The notes under the pieces are model-generated. The model searched no databases. It saw only the letters and a program-made list of their open reading frames with translations, and was not told the DNA's origin. A stretch of 64,000 nucleotides of DNA, from contig JBCNJP010000024.1 of NCBI GenBank assembly GCA_039602395.1, positions 6,169,524-6,233,523 on the forward strand, given 5' to 3'. Below are positions 30,319 to 39,868 of the stretch, piece by piece. The position numbers and the translations under genes are program-made. This stretch comes from Deinandra increscens subsp. villosa. Its lineage: Eukaryota > Streptophyta > Magnoliopsida > Asterales > Asteraceae. Position 1 is the stretch's first letter. Every line of letters starts with the position of its first letter.

Positions 30319-32775
30319 ATCTTCCTCTAGGCTTGTGATATTAAATGTCTTCAATCTCTGAAATTCTTCTTCTTGACTGGCTGGCAAAGATGTTGATGAG
30401 GATTCTTTCCGCATAAATCTTCAATGGGTTTCATGACTGGCACTTGGGACTTCCTCTTGATCAGCATCAGCTCGAACTTCTTGAAATGAACAAGTTAATG
30501 AGATGGAGGATTCTCAATGACTTGCTTCTTTTGAAAGAACTGGTTCTTGCTGAATCTTCGGTAACTGTCTTGAATCTCCAAAAATTAGACGGTAAATTTT
30601 GAAAACCTCCTAACTTTGGAGAACTTGATTGTTGTTCTTCAAACTTCATGATCTCTGACTGCTCTCTGTATCATTTTATTTTTCAAAGATTTGACTTGAA
30701 ATCTTCAGCTTCCCCTAAACTTGTGAGCATTTTCTTTGAAAAACTTTTGAAGCTTTTGAAAACTTGTAAAGACACCAACAACTTCCCCCCTGAACAGTTG
30801 CTTATTCAGATGGAAGTCTTGTCCGGCTGGTTCTTTAATTTGAGCAGTAGCAACATCTTTCTATCATCAACTTGTCTGACACACATTTGAAAAAATATAC
30901 TCCACCAGATATTTGATGACTGGTCTTTGGGTTAGAAGGTAATTATCATCTATTCAGTTGATTCAAATTAACATATTTTTAACCAAAAACCCTAATATAG
31001 ATTACAGGTTTTCTATAAAACTTCCCCTGAACCCAAGACCTCTAAAGACTTCCCCTTAGCTGATAACTTCCCCTCAGCTAAGGACTTCCCCTGAGATAAT
31101 ACATATTATCTTCGAGTTCCCTTCAGATACTATGTATTATGGAAGTCTTTTCATTAGATAATAAGTATCATCCTCGAGTTCCCTTCGGATAATACTTATT
31201 ATCCCCTCTCCTTCCCCTAAAAATTTGTCAAGATCTGACGGAGGAAGTCTTTTCCATTAGATAATAAGTATCATCCTCGAGTTCCCTTCGGATAATACTT
31301 ATTATCCCATACTCCTTGCCCTAAAAATTTGGCAAGATCTGTCGGGGGCATATTGTCATGCATTAAAACCCATGAAAACACATTTTGACTTCTCAAATTA
31401 ACCTGGCCAAGACATAAACACAACCAAAAAGAACTTAAAGACTCACACACCAAAGATATAAACTAAACAAATACTTACCAAACCAAACATGAGAAAGTTT
31501 ACAAGGGATCAAACCGTATGAATCTGACTGGGGAACCCTTTTTTGCTTCAGGTACTCAACTAGTCCAGGTGATTGCCGGTATGTTTGTCCGCTTTAAACT
31601 CAAACCCGTTTAATCCCAACCGAATGCGTCATGCTTAATATAGTACAATATTACCATCACGTTTAATTATCCCCACACCCAAGCGTACACAGTAAAACCT
31701 ACCCAACCTCTGAGTTTATTGAGGATTCACAAACCCCCAGCTTGAGGAACCATGCAACACCGTTATGACTACCACTTATTTCATTAACCATCAGTTGGTG
31801 ATCATGTCGGCCGTTAAGCACGCAAAGAAGACCAACTGAGTGATTATTTATTCTCTTTTGTTTTTCATTTTTTTATTATTTCTTTTTCTTTTATTTTTCT
31901 TTTCTTTTTCTTTTCTTTTTATTATGTGGTGTAGTCATGACAGCAGAGACATGGCGTGTGAGAGAGTGAATACTAGGTAATTACCACTCTCAACCCATTT
32001 TTTCCGGGACTCAGTCTTTTAAACCATGCAACCTGGGATGGGAAACTAAACACATATATCTTTTAAGTTCACTGCACTTTCATTGGAGGTCATAAGTTTA
32101 GGTCGAGCCTACCGAGCATATCACCGTGGAGCTTGCTTTTCACTTCCGCGTTACGCGTGTTAGCCATCTCAACCCGGACATTCATTTTACTTCCCCTAAA
32201 CTTCTCAAAAACAAGACACAAACAATTAAAAATTGAAAAGCACACAATTTTTGAGGGGTCAACTTTTTCTTCATCTTTACATTTCTTCCCCTTGCTTTTT
32301 GATTTTTAATGTCACAATCTTGTGAACATCATTTTTCAGTTTTTTTTTTAATAAAAAATAAAACACACAAACACACAAACACACTTAAAAGAACAAAACA
32401 CAAAATTTGGAAGATATCTGGCCAAGCTAACTTTCAAAGTATTGATTTGAAAATTTTAGAAAATTGGGTTTCATGACATGCACACTTCATTGCATTTGAA
32501 GTCAAACACATAATCAATCAACAGCTTAATTGAAACTTTAATGAAATAGGTTTGACTCAAAAGTCCCTTTGCTGCCTCATCATTCAAAACAACCAAGTTA
32601 AGAACAGTACCTTTCATGCTGATTTTGACCTTTTACCTCTCAATGAGACATACCTTCCATTTATAGATTACTTGACATGACATGAAGATACGTCTCCTAA
32701 ACTGTGCCTGGAACAATCACTTATCAACAAACAAATTAGTAATAAAAACGTTAGTGATAATCCTCCTTTATCGTT
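30319..32775 (-). other. Non-coding 3' half of element D
   Basis: No pol-like ORF is found. It holds a run of ACTTCCCCT motifs (31020-31095), two copies of a 47-bp hairpin (31157-31203 and 31260-31306), a long pyrimidine tract (about 31850-31920), AT-rich filler and short ORFs that look random. In an autonomous relative this space would hold pol. Confidence 0.6.
31157..31306. repeat. Duplicated hairpin in element D
   Basis: GATAATAAGTAT and ATACTTATTATC form a perfect 12-bp stem around a 23-nt loop containing CCTCGAGTTCCCTTCGG. The hairpin occurs at 31157-31203 and again at 31260-31306 (103-bp spacing). A weaker relative lies near 31096-31138. Confidence 0.65.
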
Positions 32776-32796
32776 CCTGCACAGAGTGAGAGATTA
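32776..32796 (-). promoter_or_regulatory. Element D gag end: stop codon inside a strong 3' splice-site consensus
   Basis: Reading the minus strand: GCTAACTAATCTCTCACTC then TGTGCAGG. The gag stop TAA is at 32796-32794 and TGTGCAGG at 32783-32776. CTAAC/CTAAT serve as branch-point-like sequences about 20 nt before CAG, with a pyrimidine-rich tract between. The signal is kept although pol is gone. Confidence 0.5.
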
Positions 32797-34734
32797 GTTA
32801 GCTAATAGTACCCAGGCCATTGTTTTTCTGGGTACTCCTGAGGAATCAATGAATGAAATTTCTTTTAAAAACATTCCTTTTGAAAAATCAGGAAGTTGGG
32901 ATGATTCGGTTGTAGCTGCATTAGCCTTTGGTTTCCAAGTTCGAGGTGATTTAACATTTGTTTTAGTCACCTTTGGAGTTGTGACCTCAGGTATTTCAAC
33001 CTTCTTCGTTTTAGATTCACTTTTCAAAACAGTATTTGTTTTAGTCACCTTTTGAGTTGTGACTTTAGGTATTTCAACCTTCTGCATTTTAGAATTATTT
33101 TTTAAAACAGTTCTAGTTACCTTGGGTTTTTCAAGCTTTGGTTGTTTTGAAACTGGTTTCTTCACCTGCTTTTGAAAATTTTTGTAACTTGGTAAGCTGT
33201 TGTTTTGATTTATAGATTTTCTTTCAGCTTTGGAAGCGCCCCAATGTTGATCAGAGGGTTTAACCTTAGGAGCAACAGTCTTCCTTGCCTTAGGTGTTTG
33301 CACCATCATTGGCTTAGACTTTACAGACTCCTGAGATGAAACCCTTTGACTTTTTGGAAAATAGGGTTCATAGGGGCGATAAAGACAGTTCCTAGCAATA
33401 TGACCAGCGATGCCACAATTAAAGTAAGTCTGCTTCTTTAGATAGAAGTCAGACGTGTATCCATTTGTCTTTGGTGGCTGATATGGAGAGATATCTGCAT
33501 GTGTCTGCTTCTTTGGCCCATTTGCTGATCCAAGATTGACTCTTGGCTGGTTCCTCGAAGCCTGTGTCGAACCTGTCTTTACTGTCTTTGTGCTTCCTTG
33601 ATTATTCGACGTTGAAGCACCATTCTTGCAATTACAACAGCAACTACATGACCCAACTGAAGAAATGGGAGACACAGCTACTCCCTTGAGTTTTTCATTC
33701 TTCACTCCAGCTGTTGGTTTCATACTTGGATGCTTGATGGTGATCTTTGGCCTCTCATCTTTAGGTTCACTTATCACTCCATCGGTTATTCCCTTGAACT
33801 TGGAGGAGAAGGATGGTAATTCATATCCTACATCTGGTTCTTGGTCAAACATTGATCCAGATGTCATAAAGATCTTCCCCTCAGGGCGTGTCGTCAAGAT
33901 CACCTTTTCCCTTTTGACTTCGTCAATTACTTTGAAGCATGGGGTTTCAATTTTAGGGTATGGTTTCAACTCTATCCTAGCTTCATCAGACTTAGAGTTG
34001 TGACACCTGTCATATTTCTGGCACTCAGCATCATTGTCCGATGTATCCTTTACTCTCCCTTCACCATAAGTCATGTTTGCTTCATTATCAATTTCTTCTT
34101 GAGTCAATGGTGTAGTTCCAACCAAGACACTATCAATAGGAGGAGCAGCTTCTTTATAATCAGACTTGGTTCGTTCAACTTGATCCTCACTAAGAAGTAT
34201 TCCTATAATGACTCTAGGAACTGGTGGAGGAATGATGCTGTTCATTGCCAAAGATTTATCAGTTTTCTCTGACCCAAACCCAGATGTGTCTTTCCCAACT
34301 TGACCAGTCACAACAGCATGTGACAATTCCTTTCCAGCATCGAGCATTCTTTTGCTTCTCATTTGATTCACATCTAGTTTCACTTGCAACTCATTGTTCT
34401 TATGTGTGAGCTCATCTACCTGCTTCCTAAGCTCAGCTATTTCTAACTTTGCATTGTCATACAGTAGAGTTTTTTCAGTAGCAAGTTTTTGATATTTCAC
34501 AATGTCTAGTTTCTGAGCTTTTACCTTCTCCTCATTCTTTTGCCATCTACCCTTAAAAGAACTCCTCTCGCATTTTATCTCAAATAATTCTATCTGATAA
34601 TTTTTACAAATTTGCCTAAGTCCAGGAATTATACGAGCACAAGTGGGATTGGGGCATATCTCAGTTTTGTCAACTTCATCTGTGAAATCATCTTTTTCCT
34701 CAACTATATTTTTTTCTTCAACCACTGAACTCAT
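32794..34734 (-). CDS. Element D: free-standing Gag C-terminal-type protein (646 aa)
   Basis: The frame is intact from ATG at 34734 to TAA at 32794. It starts MSSVVEEKNIVEEKDD, has a CPNPTC pair (about 33-38), a long coiled coil (about 60-125, KLEIAELRKQVDELTHKNNE), Ser/Pro-rich and basic regions, a CTD-like cysteine cluster CSCCCNC (about 365), a zinc knuckle at about 436 reading TYFNCGIAGHIARNC in which the expected first Cys is Tyr, then Lys-rich VTTPKVTKTN-type repeats and the AWVLLAN end. The UBN2 capsid half seen in Copia E is absent. It corresponds to the C-terminal half of E and C Gag. Whether it packages RNA without the capsid half is unknown. Identification rests on layout and the shared C terminus. 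Confidence 0.75.
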   Translation of the reverse strand: MSSVVEEKNIVEEKDDFTDEVDKTEICPNPTCARIIPGLRQICKNYQIELFEIKCERSSFKGRWQKNEEKVKAQKLDIVKYQKLATEKTLLYDNAKLEIAELRKQVDELTHKNNELQVKLDVNQMRSKRMLDAGKELSHAVVTGQVGKDTSGFGSEKTDKSLAMNSIIPPPVPRVIIGILLSEDQVERTKSDYKEAAPPIDSVLVGTTPLTQEEIDNEANMTYGEGRVKDTSDNDAECQKYDRCHNSKSDEARIELKPYPKIETPCFKVIDEVKREKVILTTRPEGKIFMTSGSMFDQEPDVGYELPSFSSKFKGITDGVISEPKDERPKITIKHPSMKPTAGVKNEKLKGVAVSPISSVGSCSCCCNCKNGASTSNNQGSTKTVKTGSTQASRNQPRVNLGSANGPKKQTHADISPYQPPKTNGYTSDFYLKKQTYFNCGIAGHIARNCLYRPYEPYFPKSQRVSSQESVKSKPMMVQTPKARKTVAPKVKPSDQHWGASKAERKSINQNNSLPSYKNFQKQVKKPVSKQPKLEKPKVTRTVLKNNSKMQKVEIPKVTTQKVTKTNTVLKSESKTKKVEIPEVTTPKVTKTNVKSPRTWKPKANAATTESSQLPDFSKGMFLKEISFIDSSGVPRKTMAWVLLAN

Positions 34735-34959
34735 TTTCTTTCTTTAGATATGCAGCCTTTGAAGATTTTGAAGAATCGGCAAAAACGGCAAAAGTACTAT
34801 TCAAAGAATAGTGTCAAAAACTTAAAACTGAAAAACGGAGGCCTTCGGAGTGGAATTTAGGGGTCCAAACGAGCTCCCATAGAAGTTAGTCTCGGGTAAC
34901 TCTGGGGCTCGGTGTCACGAACGTCGTGTTAAAATTTGAGCCTCTAACTCCAAACGACT

Positions 34960-35530
34960 CAAAAGTTATGCCCGTTGCCGTGAAAGTGTGAAAAAGTGAC
35001 TTTTTGCCGCAAGCTAGTTTCCGATCGTAAACGTTGTTTCCGATCGAAAACACCGATTCCGATAGAGACCAGTCGTAAACTCTGATTTCGATAGATGCTG
35101 GTCGTAATCTCGATTCCGATTAAGCCAAATTGTAAACACGTTTCCGGGTCGTAAACAAAGATCGTAAACACCGATTCCGATCGAGATGACTCGTAAACGC
35201 CGATTCCGATCGAGTACAGTCGTAAACTTCGATTCCAATCGAGAAAAATTGTAATCTCCTGATTCCGGCCGAAAAATGTCGTAAACTCGATATTTCTGGT
35301 GGTAAACATACAAAGATCGCAGCTTGAACTCGTAAACGTGTTTCCGATTCAAATCTTCAACAAACAGCGGTCGTAAACACTTCAAAAAATCCAGAAACTG
35401 ATCGGAAACTCAGGAACAGCAACAGCAGTGATCGTAAACTCGATGAACAATCTTCAAATCTTCAAAAACTCAAACTTTTTCCAGCAAAAACTTGAATCCA
35501 ATATCGTGAGAACCTCGAAACACTCGTTTC
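34960..35530 (-). repeat. Leader minisatellite of element D
   Basis: Between primer site and gag is a degenerate tandem repeat of about 25-30 bp, core TCGTAAACACCGATTCCGATCGAG (plus strand, split as TCGTAAACACC and GATTCCGATCGAG), most regular at 35020-35300. Other-frame ORFs here are repeat artefacts. Confidence 0.7.
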
Positions 35531-35532
35531 TT

Positions 35533-35545
35533 GGCTCTGATACCA
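35533..35545 (-). promoter_or_regulatory. Primer binding site of element D
   Basis: GGCTCTGATACCA, initiator tRNA-Met complement, 2 nt inside the 5' LTR. Confidence 0.9.
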
Positions 35546-35547
35546 AT

Positions 35548-35985
35548 TGTAGGTCCGAAAATCGACCAATCACGATATCTTAATCACAAACGAGTGCGGA
35601 ATCCTCGTGTGTGATCAATTCAAGAAGAAAGTAGAAGAAATACAAGAATACGACGATTAAAACAGTAAAAACTTGATCTTTGCACACAAGATGAACTTGT
35701 CGGGTACAAGATAAGAAATCGTAAACTCTGTCTCTCGGGTTTACGATCGTGAACACCGTGTGGCTCTCTTAGAATCGTAAACAGCAACTGGAATGAGCAA
35801 CCCCCAAATGGTGAACTCATGGGGTATATATAGTCCCTCATTGGGTTTACTATTGGGCCCCTTCTTGATCATAAACCCAATAGTAAACCCAAGCCCAACC
35901 ATAAACTAGCCTACTAATCTAATTAAACCCTCTAAGCCCAGCCCAACTTATTTAATTTTACAAGCCTCATAATCTAGCCTCTACA
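35548..35985 (-). repeat. 5' LTR of element D
   Basis: 438 bp with a TATA box (TATATATA at 35825-35832) about 155 bp from the LTR start on the element strand. It is flanked on the right by the ATTAC duplication. Confidence 0.92.
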
Positions 35986-36188
35986 ATTACTCTTATAAAT
36001 TGACCCTGTTTTTACTAATATACTTTCCGTCTATTTTTCTAACCCACCGTTAATGAAGCTTACGTGGACGACTACGTGGCTGCTGACGTGGCTCTTTTCT
36101 CATCACTTACCTTTTTAAACCCTAATCGATCCCTAATTCGATTTTCCCCAAATCAGTTGTCCCCGAATTCGATTTTCTCCCCCGAATC

Positions 36189-36681
36189 ATGCCCTCGTCC
36201 TCATCGTCTTCAACTTCAACTTCCTCGAGGACGCCGAAAATTCTAAATCTGAATGTTGGATTGGATTGAAAACGGTATTGCCACAATGAACTCTTGGTTG
36301 TTTCACGGGTTGCTGGGGAGAACACCACGAGACCTGGAAAAGAGTTCTTTGGCTGTTGCTTATGGCCGGTATGTAGTTCCATCAACTGTTTCATGTTAAA
36401 TTCATCCAATTCGTTAACTTCATTTCTGTTTTGTAGAGGAATGGATGCAATTTTTTGTGTGGAAGGATGATATTGAGACTGTATTCGGAGATGAAGTCAA
36501 ATGCACAATGCTAAAAGAAAAAAACAGTGCTTTGCAACTTGTTATTGCTGACCTTCAAGATGTAAACAGGGATTTGGATGTTGAGCTCAAAAATTTGAAG
36601 TTAGAACTTAGGAAAAGCAGTTGTAAGAAGGTTGTAGTATTTGCTATGTTTGTACTTTGTTTAGTGTATCTTGTGATTTGA
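36189..36681 (+). pseudogene. Captured GRF-type zinc-finger/coiled-coil/membrane-anchor gene, broken
   Basis: Exon 1 starts at ATG 36189 (MPSSSSSSTSTSSRTPKIL), has a TGA at 36267-36269, then continues with C and G/R/F signature residues (RYCHNELLV, RPGKEFFGC, ending LWP) to 36368. A 68-bp intron follows (GTATGT at 36369, TTTTGTAG ending 36436). Exon 2 carries the WMQFFVWKDD block, a coiled coil (LVIADLQDVNRDLDVELKNL) and a C-terminal hydrophobic helix (VVVFAMFVLCLVYLVI) ending at 36681. This is the layout of the small plant GRF zinc-finger proteins. A T run at about 36453 is one base short for the frames to join, so it is dead by one stop and one frameshift. The intron is retained, so capture was from DNA and not via reverse transcription. 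Confidence 0.7.
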
Positions 36682-36743
36682 ATCCTATGTATTGAATCTA
36701 TTTAGGAATGAAATGGAATCATCCGGTGACGAGGCAAGAAACA

Positions 36744-36904
36744 AGCCACGTAGTCGTCCACGTAAGCTTCATTAACGGTGGGTTAGAAAAATAGACGGAA
36801 AGTATATTATTAAAAACAGGGTCAATTGATAAGAGTAATAATGTCCAAAAAAATAGGTAGGATTATTTTTGTCCAACACCTAATAGTTGGGATTAATAGT
36901 GTCC
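36744..36904. repeat. Right 161-bp terminal inverted repeat
   Basis: Reverse complement of 29811-29880 joined to 35991-36081, with a handful of mismatches. Confidence 0.85.
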
Positions 36905-36930
36905 ATTTTTCCTTGATTAATTTTCTCTTA

Positions 36931-37396
36931 ATTAGTTGTTAATTATTAATATATCACATAAAGACTCTATTGATTAATTATTTGATATGTTATACACAAA
37001 TTTAACGACATCTAAAGGAAAGAGTGGAACACATCATGTCTTCAGTGGATATAAACAAACAGTTCACCATTTCTAGCAAAGTAGCAGATGCATGACATCA
37101 ACATTCTTCTATTCTTCTACAGGGGATTTAAACTACACTTTCTTTATTTTGTACCCCTCTAACATGAACATACAAAAAATGTTGGAAACATTCCTATATA
37201 TGTCCTCTAGGATCATTTCCTAGCTAGTAATGACAAGAGTAACATAAATTAGTTTTTAGTTATTAATATTTCACATAAAGACCATATTGACTAATTATTT
37301 GATATGTTATACACAAATTAAAGACATCTAAAGGGAAGAGCGGAACACATCATGTCTTCAGTGGATATAAACAAACAGTTCACCATTTCTAGCAGT
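36931..37396. repeat. 317-bp-spaced direct duplication within the CACTA-like body
   Basis: 36931-37079 and 37248-37395 are near-identical (ATATGTTATACACAAATT, then CACATCATGTCTTCAGTGG, then CAGTTCACCATTTCTAGCA). They lie in what should be an intron of the transposase-like gene. No ORF. Confidence 0.7.
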
Positions 37397-37705
37397 GTAC
37401 ATAAAGAAGAAAGGAGGTTCACTAGTAACATGAATCTACAAACATGTGCATATGCTTGACCTCAACATTCCTAGCATAAAATAACTAATTTAGCATAAAA
37501 TGAATGGGTTGAAATGAATGGAGAGGATTTCTGCAAAATATACCCCTTCCTAAATAATTCTGTATGAAACGAAATTTTATCGATCTGTAACTGTAACTTT
37601 ACACAAATACAGGGATCCCAAGTTAAACGTGTATCAATAATAAACAAAAGAAACAATTTTATGAAAACAGATTGTAATTAATGAAAGAATTAACTTGACA
37701 ATTAC

Positions 37706-37798
37706 CGTTTTCTGGACTGATTGGTCTCCCAAATCACATCCCACTTCTGAAGAATCGCTAGCGCTGTCTGTTGAAGCTATTCGTTGTTGAAGCTCCAT
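37706..37798 (-). pseudogene. Possible first exon of the CACTA-associated gene
   Basis: ATG at 37798 opens exactly 31 codons (MELQQRIASTDSASDSSEVG, continuing ...DQSVQKT) followed by ACG|GTAATT, a plausible donor in phase 0. An AT-rich TATA-like stretch (TATATATA) lies near 37895. Removing the TIR element leaves an intron of roughly 0.9 kb to the coiled-coil exon at 29746. The link is inferred from order and strand only. Confidence 0.3.
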
Positions 37799-38035
37799 GG
37801 AAGATGTGAATGATATGGATGAGAAAGAAGACCTGGTTATTTGCTGGAGGCGTTTAACTAGCTAGAAATTTTCTGATAAAGTGAGAGGGAAAAGTATATA
37901 TATGATGAATCGATAATAAGTAAATTTAGTTCGAAATTTTGGGTGTAGTTTGAACAAATGGTGGGAAATTCATATTTTTTGGTAAAATTTTTTAACTAAT
38001 TAAACCTAAAATTAAACATAAACATAATTAATTAA

Positions 38036-38185
38036 TTAAATGTCTCCACGTGGCTCTTCCGGCGGGTTCTTCTTGAAGATAAACTTCATCATCCAGTTCG
38101 TAAAAGTCTTCAAGTCTTCCGGCGGGTTTGCAGGTTCCTCCATGAGGTGTTGAAATTGTACGAGTACATCAATTATGGTTGACAT
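38036..38185 (-). CDS. Small ORF, 49 codons, function unknown
   Basis: ATG at 38185 to TAA at 38036. It begins MSTIIDVLVQFQHLMEEPAN and contains two PPE(D/E)-flanked blocks (KTFTNWMMKFIFKKNPPEEP). It lies upstream of the putative CACTA first exon on the same strand. I do not recognise it, and it may be an exon or chance. Confidence 0.25.
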   Translation of the reverse strand: MSTIIDVLVQFQHLMEEPANPPEDLKTFTNWMMKFIFKKNPPEEPRGDI

Positions 38186-38480
38186 AACTGTGATTCTCTA
38201 AGCAGATCTGGATGACGATCGGAGTTAAAAGCCCTAATTAACAAAATTATGTTTTAATATTAATTTTATTATTTTCTTTTAGATATAATAAACAAGATTT
38301 TAATTAACATGTGCCTTGTGGCCGTGATAACGCAACTACAAAAAACGGATACATTACTAAAACACAACTCAAAAATGAAAATGATAAATTACTATGTAAT
38401 TCAGAGCAAAAATACGAAAAGACCGCCATGTTGTGAATTTCTCATGTATAATAATTTTGTTTCCAAAAATATTAAACGAC

Positions 38481-39548
38481 GTCCAATTAGGATGGTGAGG
38501 AGCAATTAGGAGCAATTAGGACCAACCAGACTCAATGAGGACTAAATACTGACAATTAGCGTCATTTAGGATACTTTGGTGAAGACCAGTTATGGTCAAT
38601 GAATACGAATTAGGACCGGTTCAATGAGAAGGTCGATTATGCACATAGGACCGATAAGGACGGAGCATGAAGGAAGTGACTAATGAGGATCGATGATCAA
38701 GTATGACCAATTAGGACCAATTGGGGGCAATTAGTTTATATGAGGACCAATGATACCAATAAGGGTAAATCAGGGTTAGTGATGGTCGATTAAGACCAAT
38801 TAGGTTCAATTAGGGTCAATGAGGACCCATTAGGACCAATGATGGTCGAATATGCTCGATTAGGACCAATAAGGATGAATTATGACTTATTAGGGCCAGT
38901 TAGGACCGATGAGGGCCAATTAGACAGAATAAGTACCAATATGGCTCAATTCGGGTTAATGAAGATCAATTTGCACAAATTGGACCAATTAGGACCGATT
39001 AGTGTCAGTTAGCCTCAATAAGGACCTACTAGACTCATCGAGTACTATTTACTTTGAAGTACAACAAATTTGAGTCAATTAGGCCTAATTGACCCCAATT
39101 GATTATAATTGGTCCTAAATGAGCCTAATTGGTCGTAATTGACCGTAAGTGATCTTCATTGAACCTAACTGAGCCAAATAGACTATAATTGACCTTCATT
39201 GGCCCTAATTCATCCTAACTGAGTGTTCACTGGCCCTCATTGGTACTCATTTGTCACAAATGACCATGGTTGACCTTAATTCAGTCTACTGGTCCTCATT
39301 GAGCGTAATTGGCCCTCAATCGGCCTATCAGACCCTAATTGGTCATATTTGGTCCTCATAAGGTGTCGACATTGAGCAAAATCGACCCTCGTTAGTTATA
39401 ACTGGTCTTCATTATTGACCCTAATTGATCCTCATTGACCCAAATTGACCCCAATTTACCCAAATTAGGCCTCGTGGCTTCGTTGGTCCTAATTGGTCAA
39501 TTTTATCTTCATTTGTCCTCATCGGTCTTAATCGACCCTAATTGATGT
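38481..39548. repeat. 10-bp-periodic degenerate array with a strand switch
   Basis: From 38481 to about 39015 the sequence is a string of AGGACCAATT/AGGGTCAATG-type decamers. After a short non-repeat centre (about 39020-39070) the same decamers continue in reverse complement (CCTAATTGGTCCTCATTGACC) to 39548. No ORF of substance. The whole is a 1-kb imperfect inverted array. Confidence 0.75.
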
Positions 39549-39868
39549 GGATTCATTTAAAATAAATTAATAATATTTTTCTAAACCAAATTAAATTATC
39601 AAAAATTTCCCCTACCTTAAGGCGTCGACATTGAGCAAAATCGACCCTCGTAATTAGCTAGTTATAACTGGTCTTCATCATTGACCCAAATTGACCCCAA
39701 TTTACCCTAATTAGGCCTCGTGGCTTCATTGGTCCTAATTGGTCCTACTTTATCTTCATTTGTCCTCATCGGTCTTAATCGACCCTAATTGATGTGGATT
39801 CATTTGAAATAAATTAATAATATTTTTCTAAACCAAATTAAATTATAAAAAATTTCCCCCATCCCAAT
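39361..39868. repeat. 259-bp tandem duplication
   Basis: Copy 1 starts at 39361 and copy 2 at 39620 (both AGGYGTCGACATTGAGCAAA). Each runs through the end of the decamer array, then GATGTGGATTCATTT and an AT-rich tail ending AAATTTCCCC. It overlaps the decamer array's right end. Confidence 0.8.

Larger units (their letters stand above)
29881..35985 (-). mobile_element. Element D: non-autonomous Copia-like LTR element encoding only a Gag half
   Basis: 6,105 bp with two 438-bp LTRs (TGTAGGTCCG...CTCTACA), 12 differences between them, and a perfect 5-bp target duplication ATTAC (29876-29880 and 35986-35990). The primer site is at 35533-35545. The polypurine tract GAGGAAGAT abuts the left LTR at 30319. 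The only sizeable ORF is the 646-codon Gag-like gene. No protease, integrase, reverse transcriptase or RNase H is present in the 2.4 kb between gag and the 3' LTR. It must have moved using enzymes from a related element. It inserted in the left TIR of the 161-bp-TIR element. Confidence 0.9.
29811..36904. mobile_element. Element with 161-bp terminal inverted repeats carrying a gene fragment (Pack-MULE-like)
   Basis: The left repeat is 29811-29880 plus 35991-36081, interrupted by element D. The right repeat is 36744-36904. After removing D and one copy of its ATTAC duplication, both arms are 161 bp and match almost base for base, starting GGACACTATTAATCCCAAC. The original element was only about 985 bp. 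Between the repeats is a broken GRF zinc-finger gene. Long TIRs with a captured gene fragment suggest the Mutator (Pack-MULE) class, but no 9-bp target duplication is visible (ACATAAATA versus ATTTTTCCT). A CACTA motif three bases in leaves an alternative class open. Confidence 0.75.

Noticed and set aside
36189..36681. GRF zinc-finger gene as a working host gene
   Set aside because: It has an in-frame stop at 36267 and a missing base in a T run, and lies between transposon inverted repeats.
29811..36904. Classification of the 161-bp-TIR element as CACTA because of the CACTATTA motif
   Set aside because: The inverted repeat extends three bases beyond the CACTA motif and is far longer than usual CACTA ends. 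No direct 3-bp duplication is present. Left as Pack-MULE-like, unresolved.
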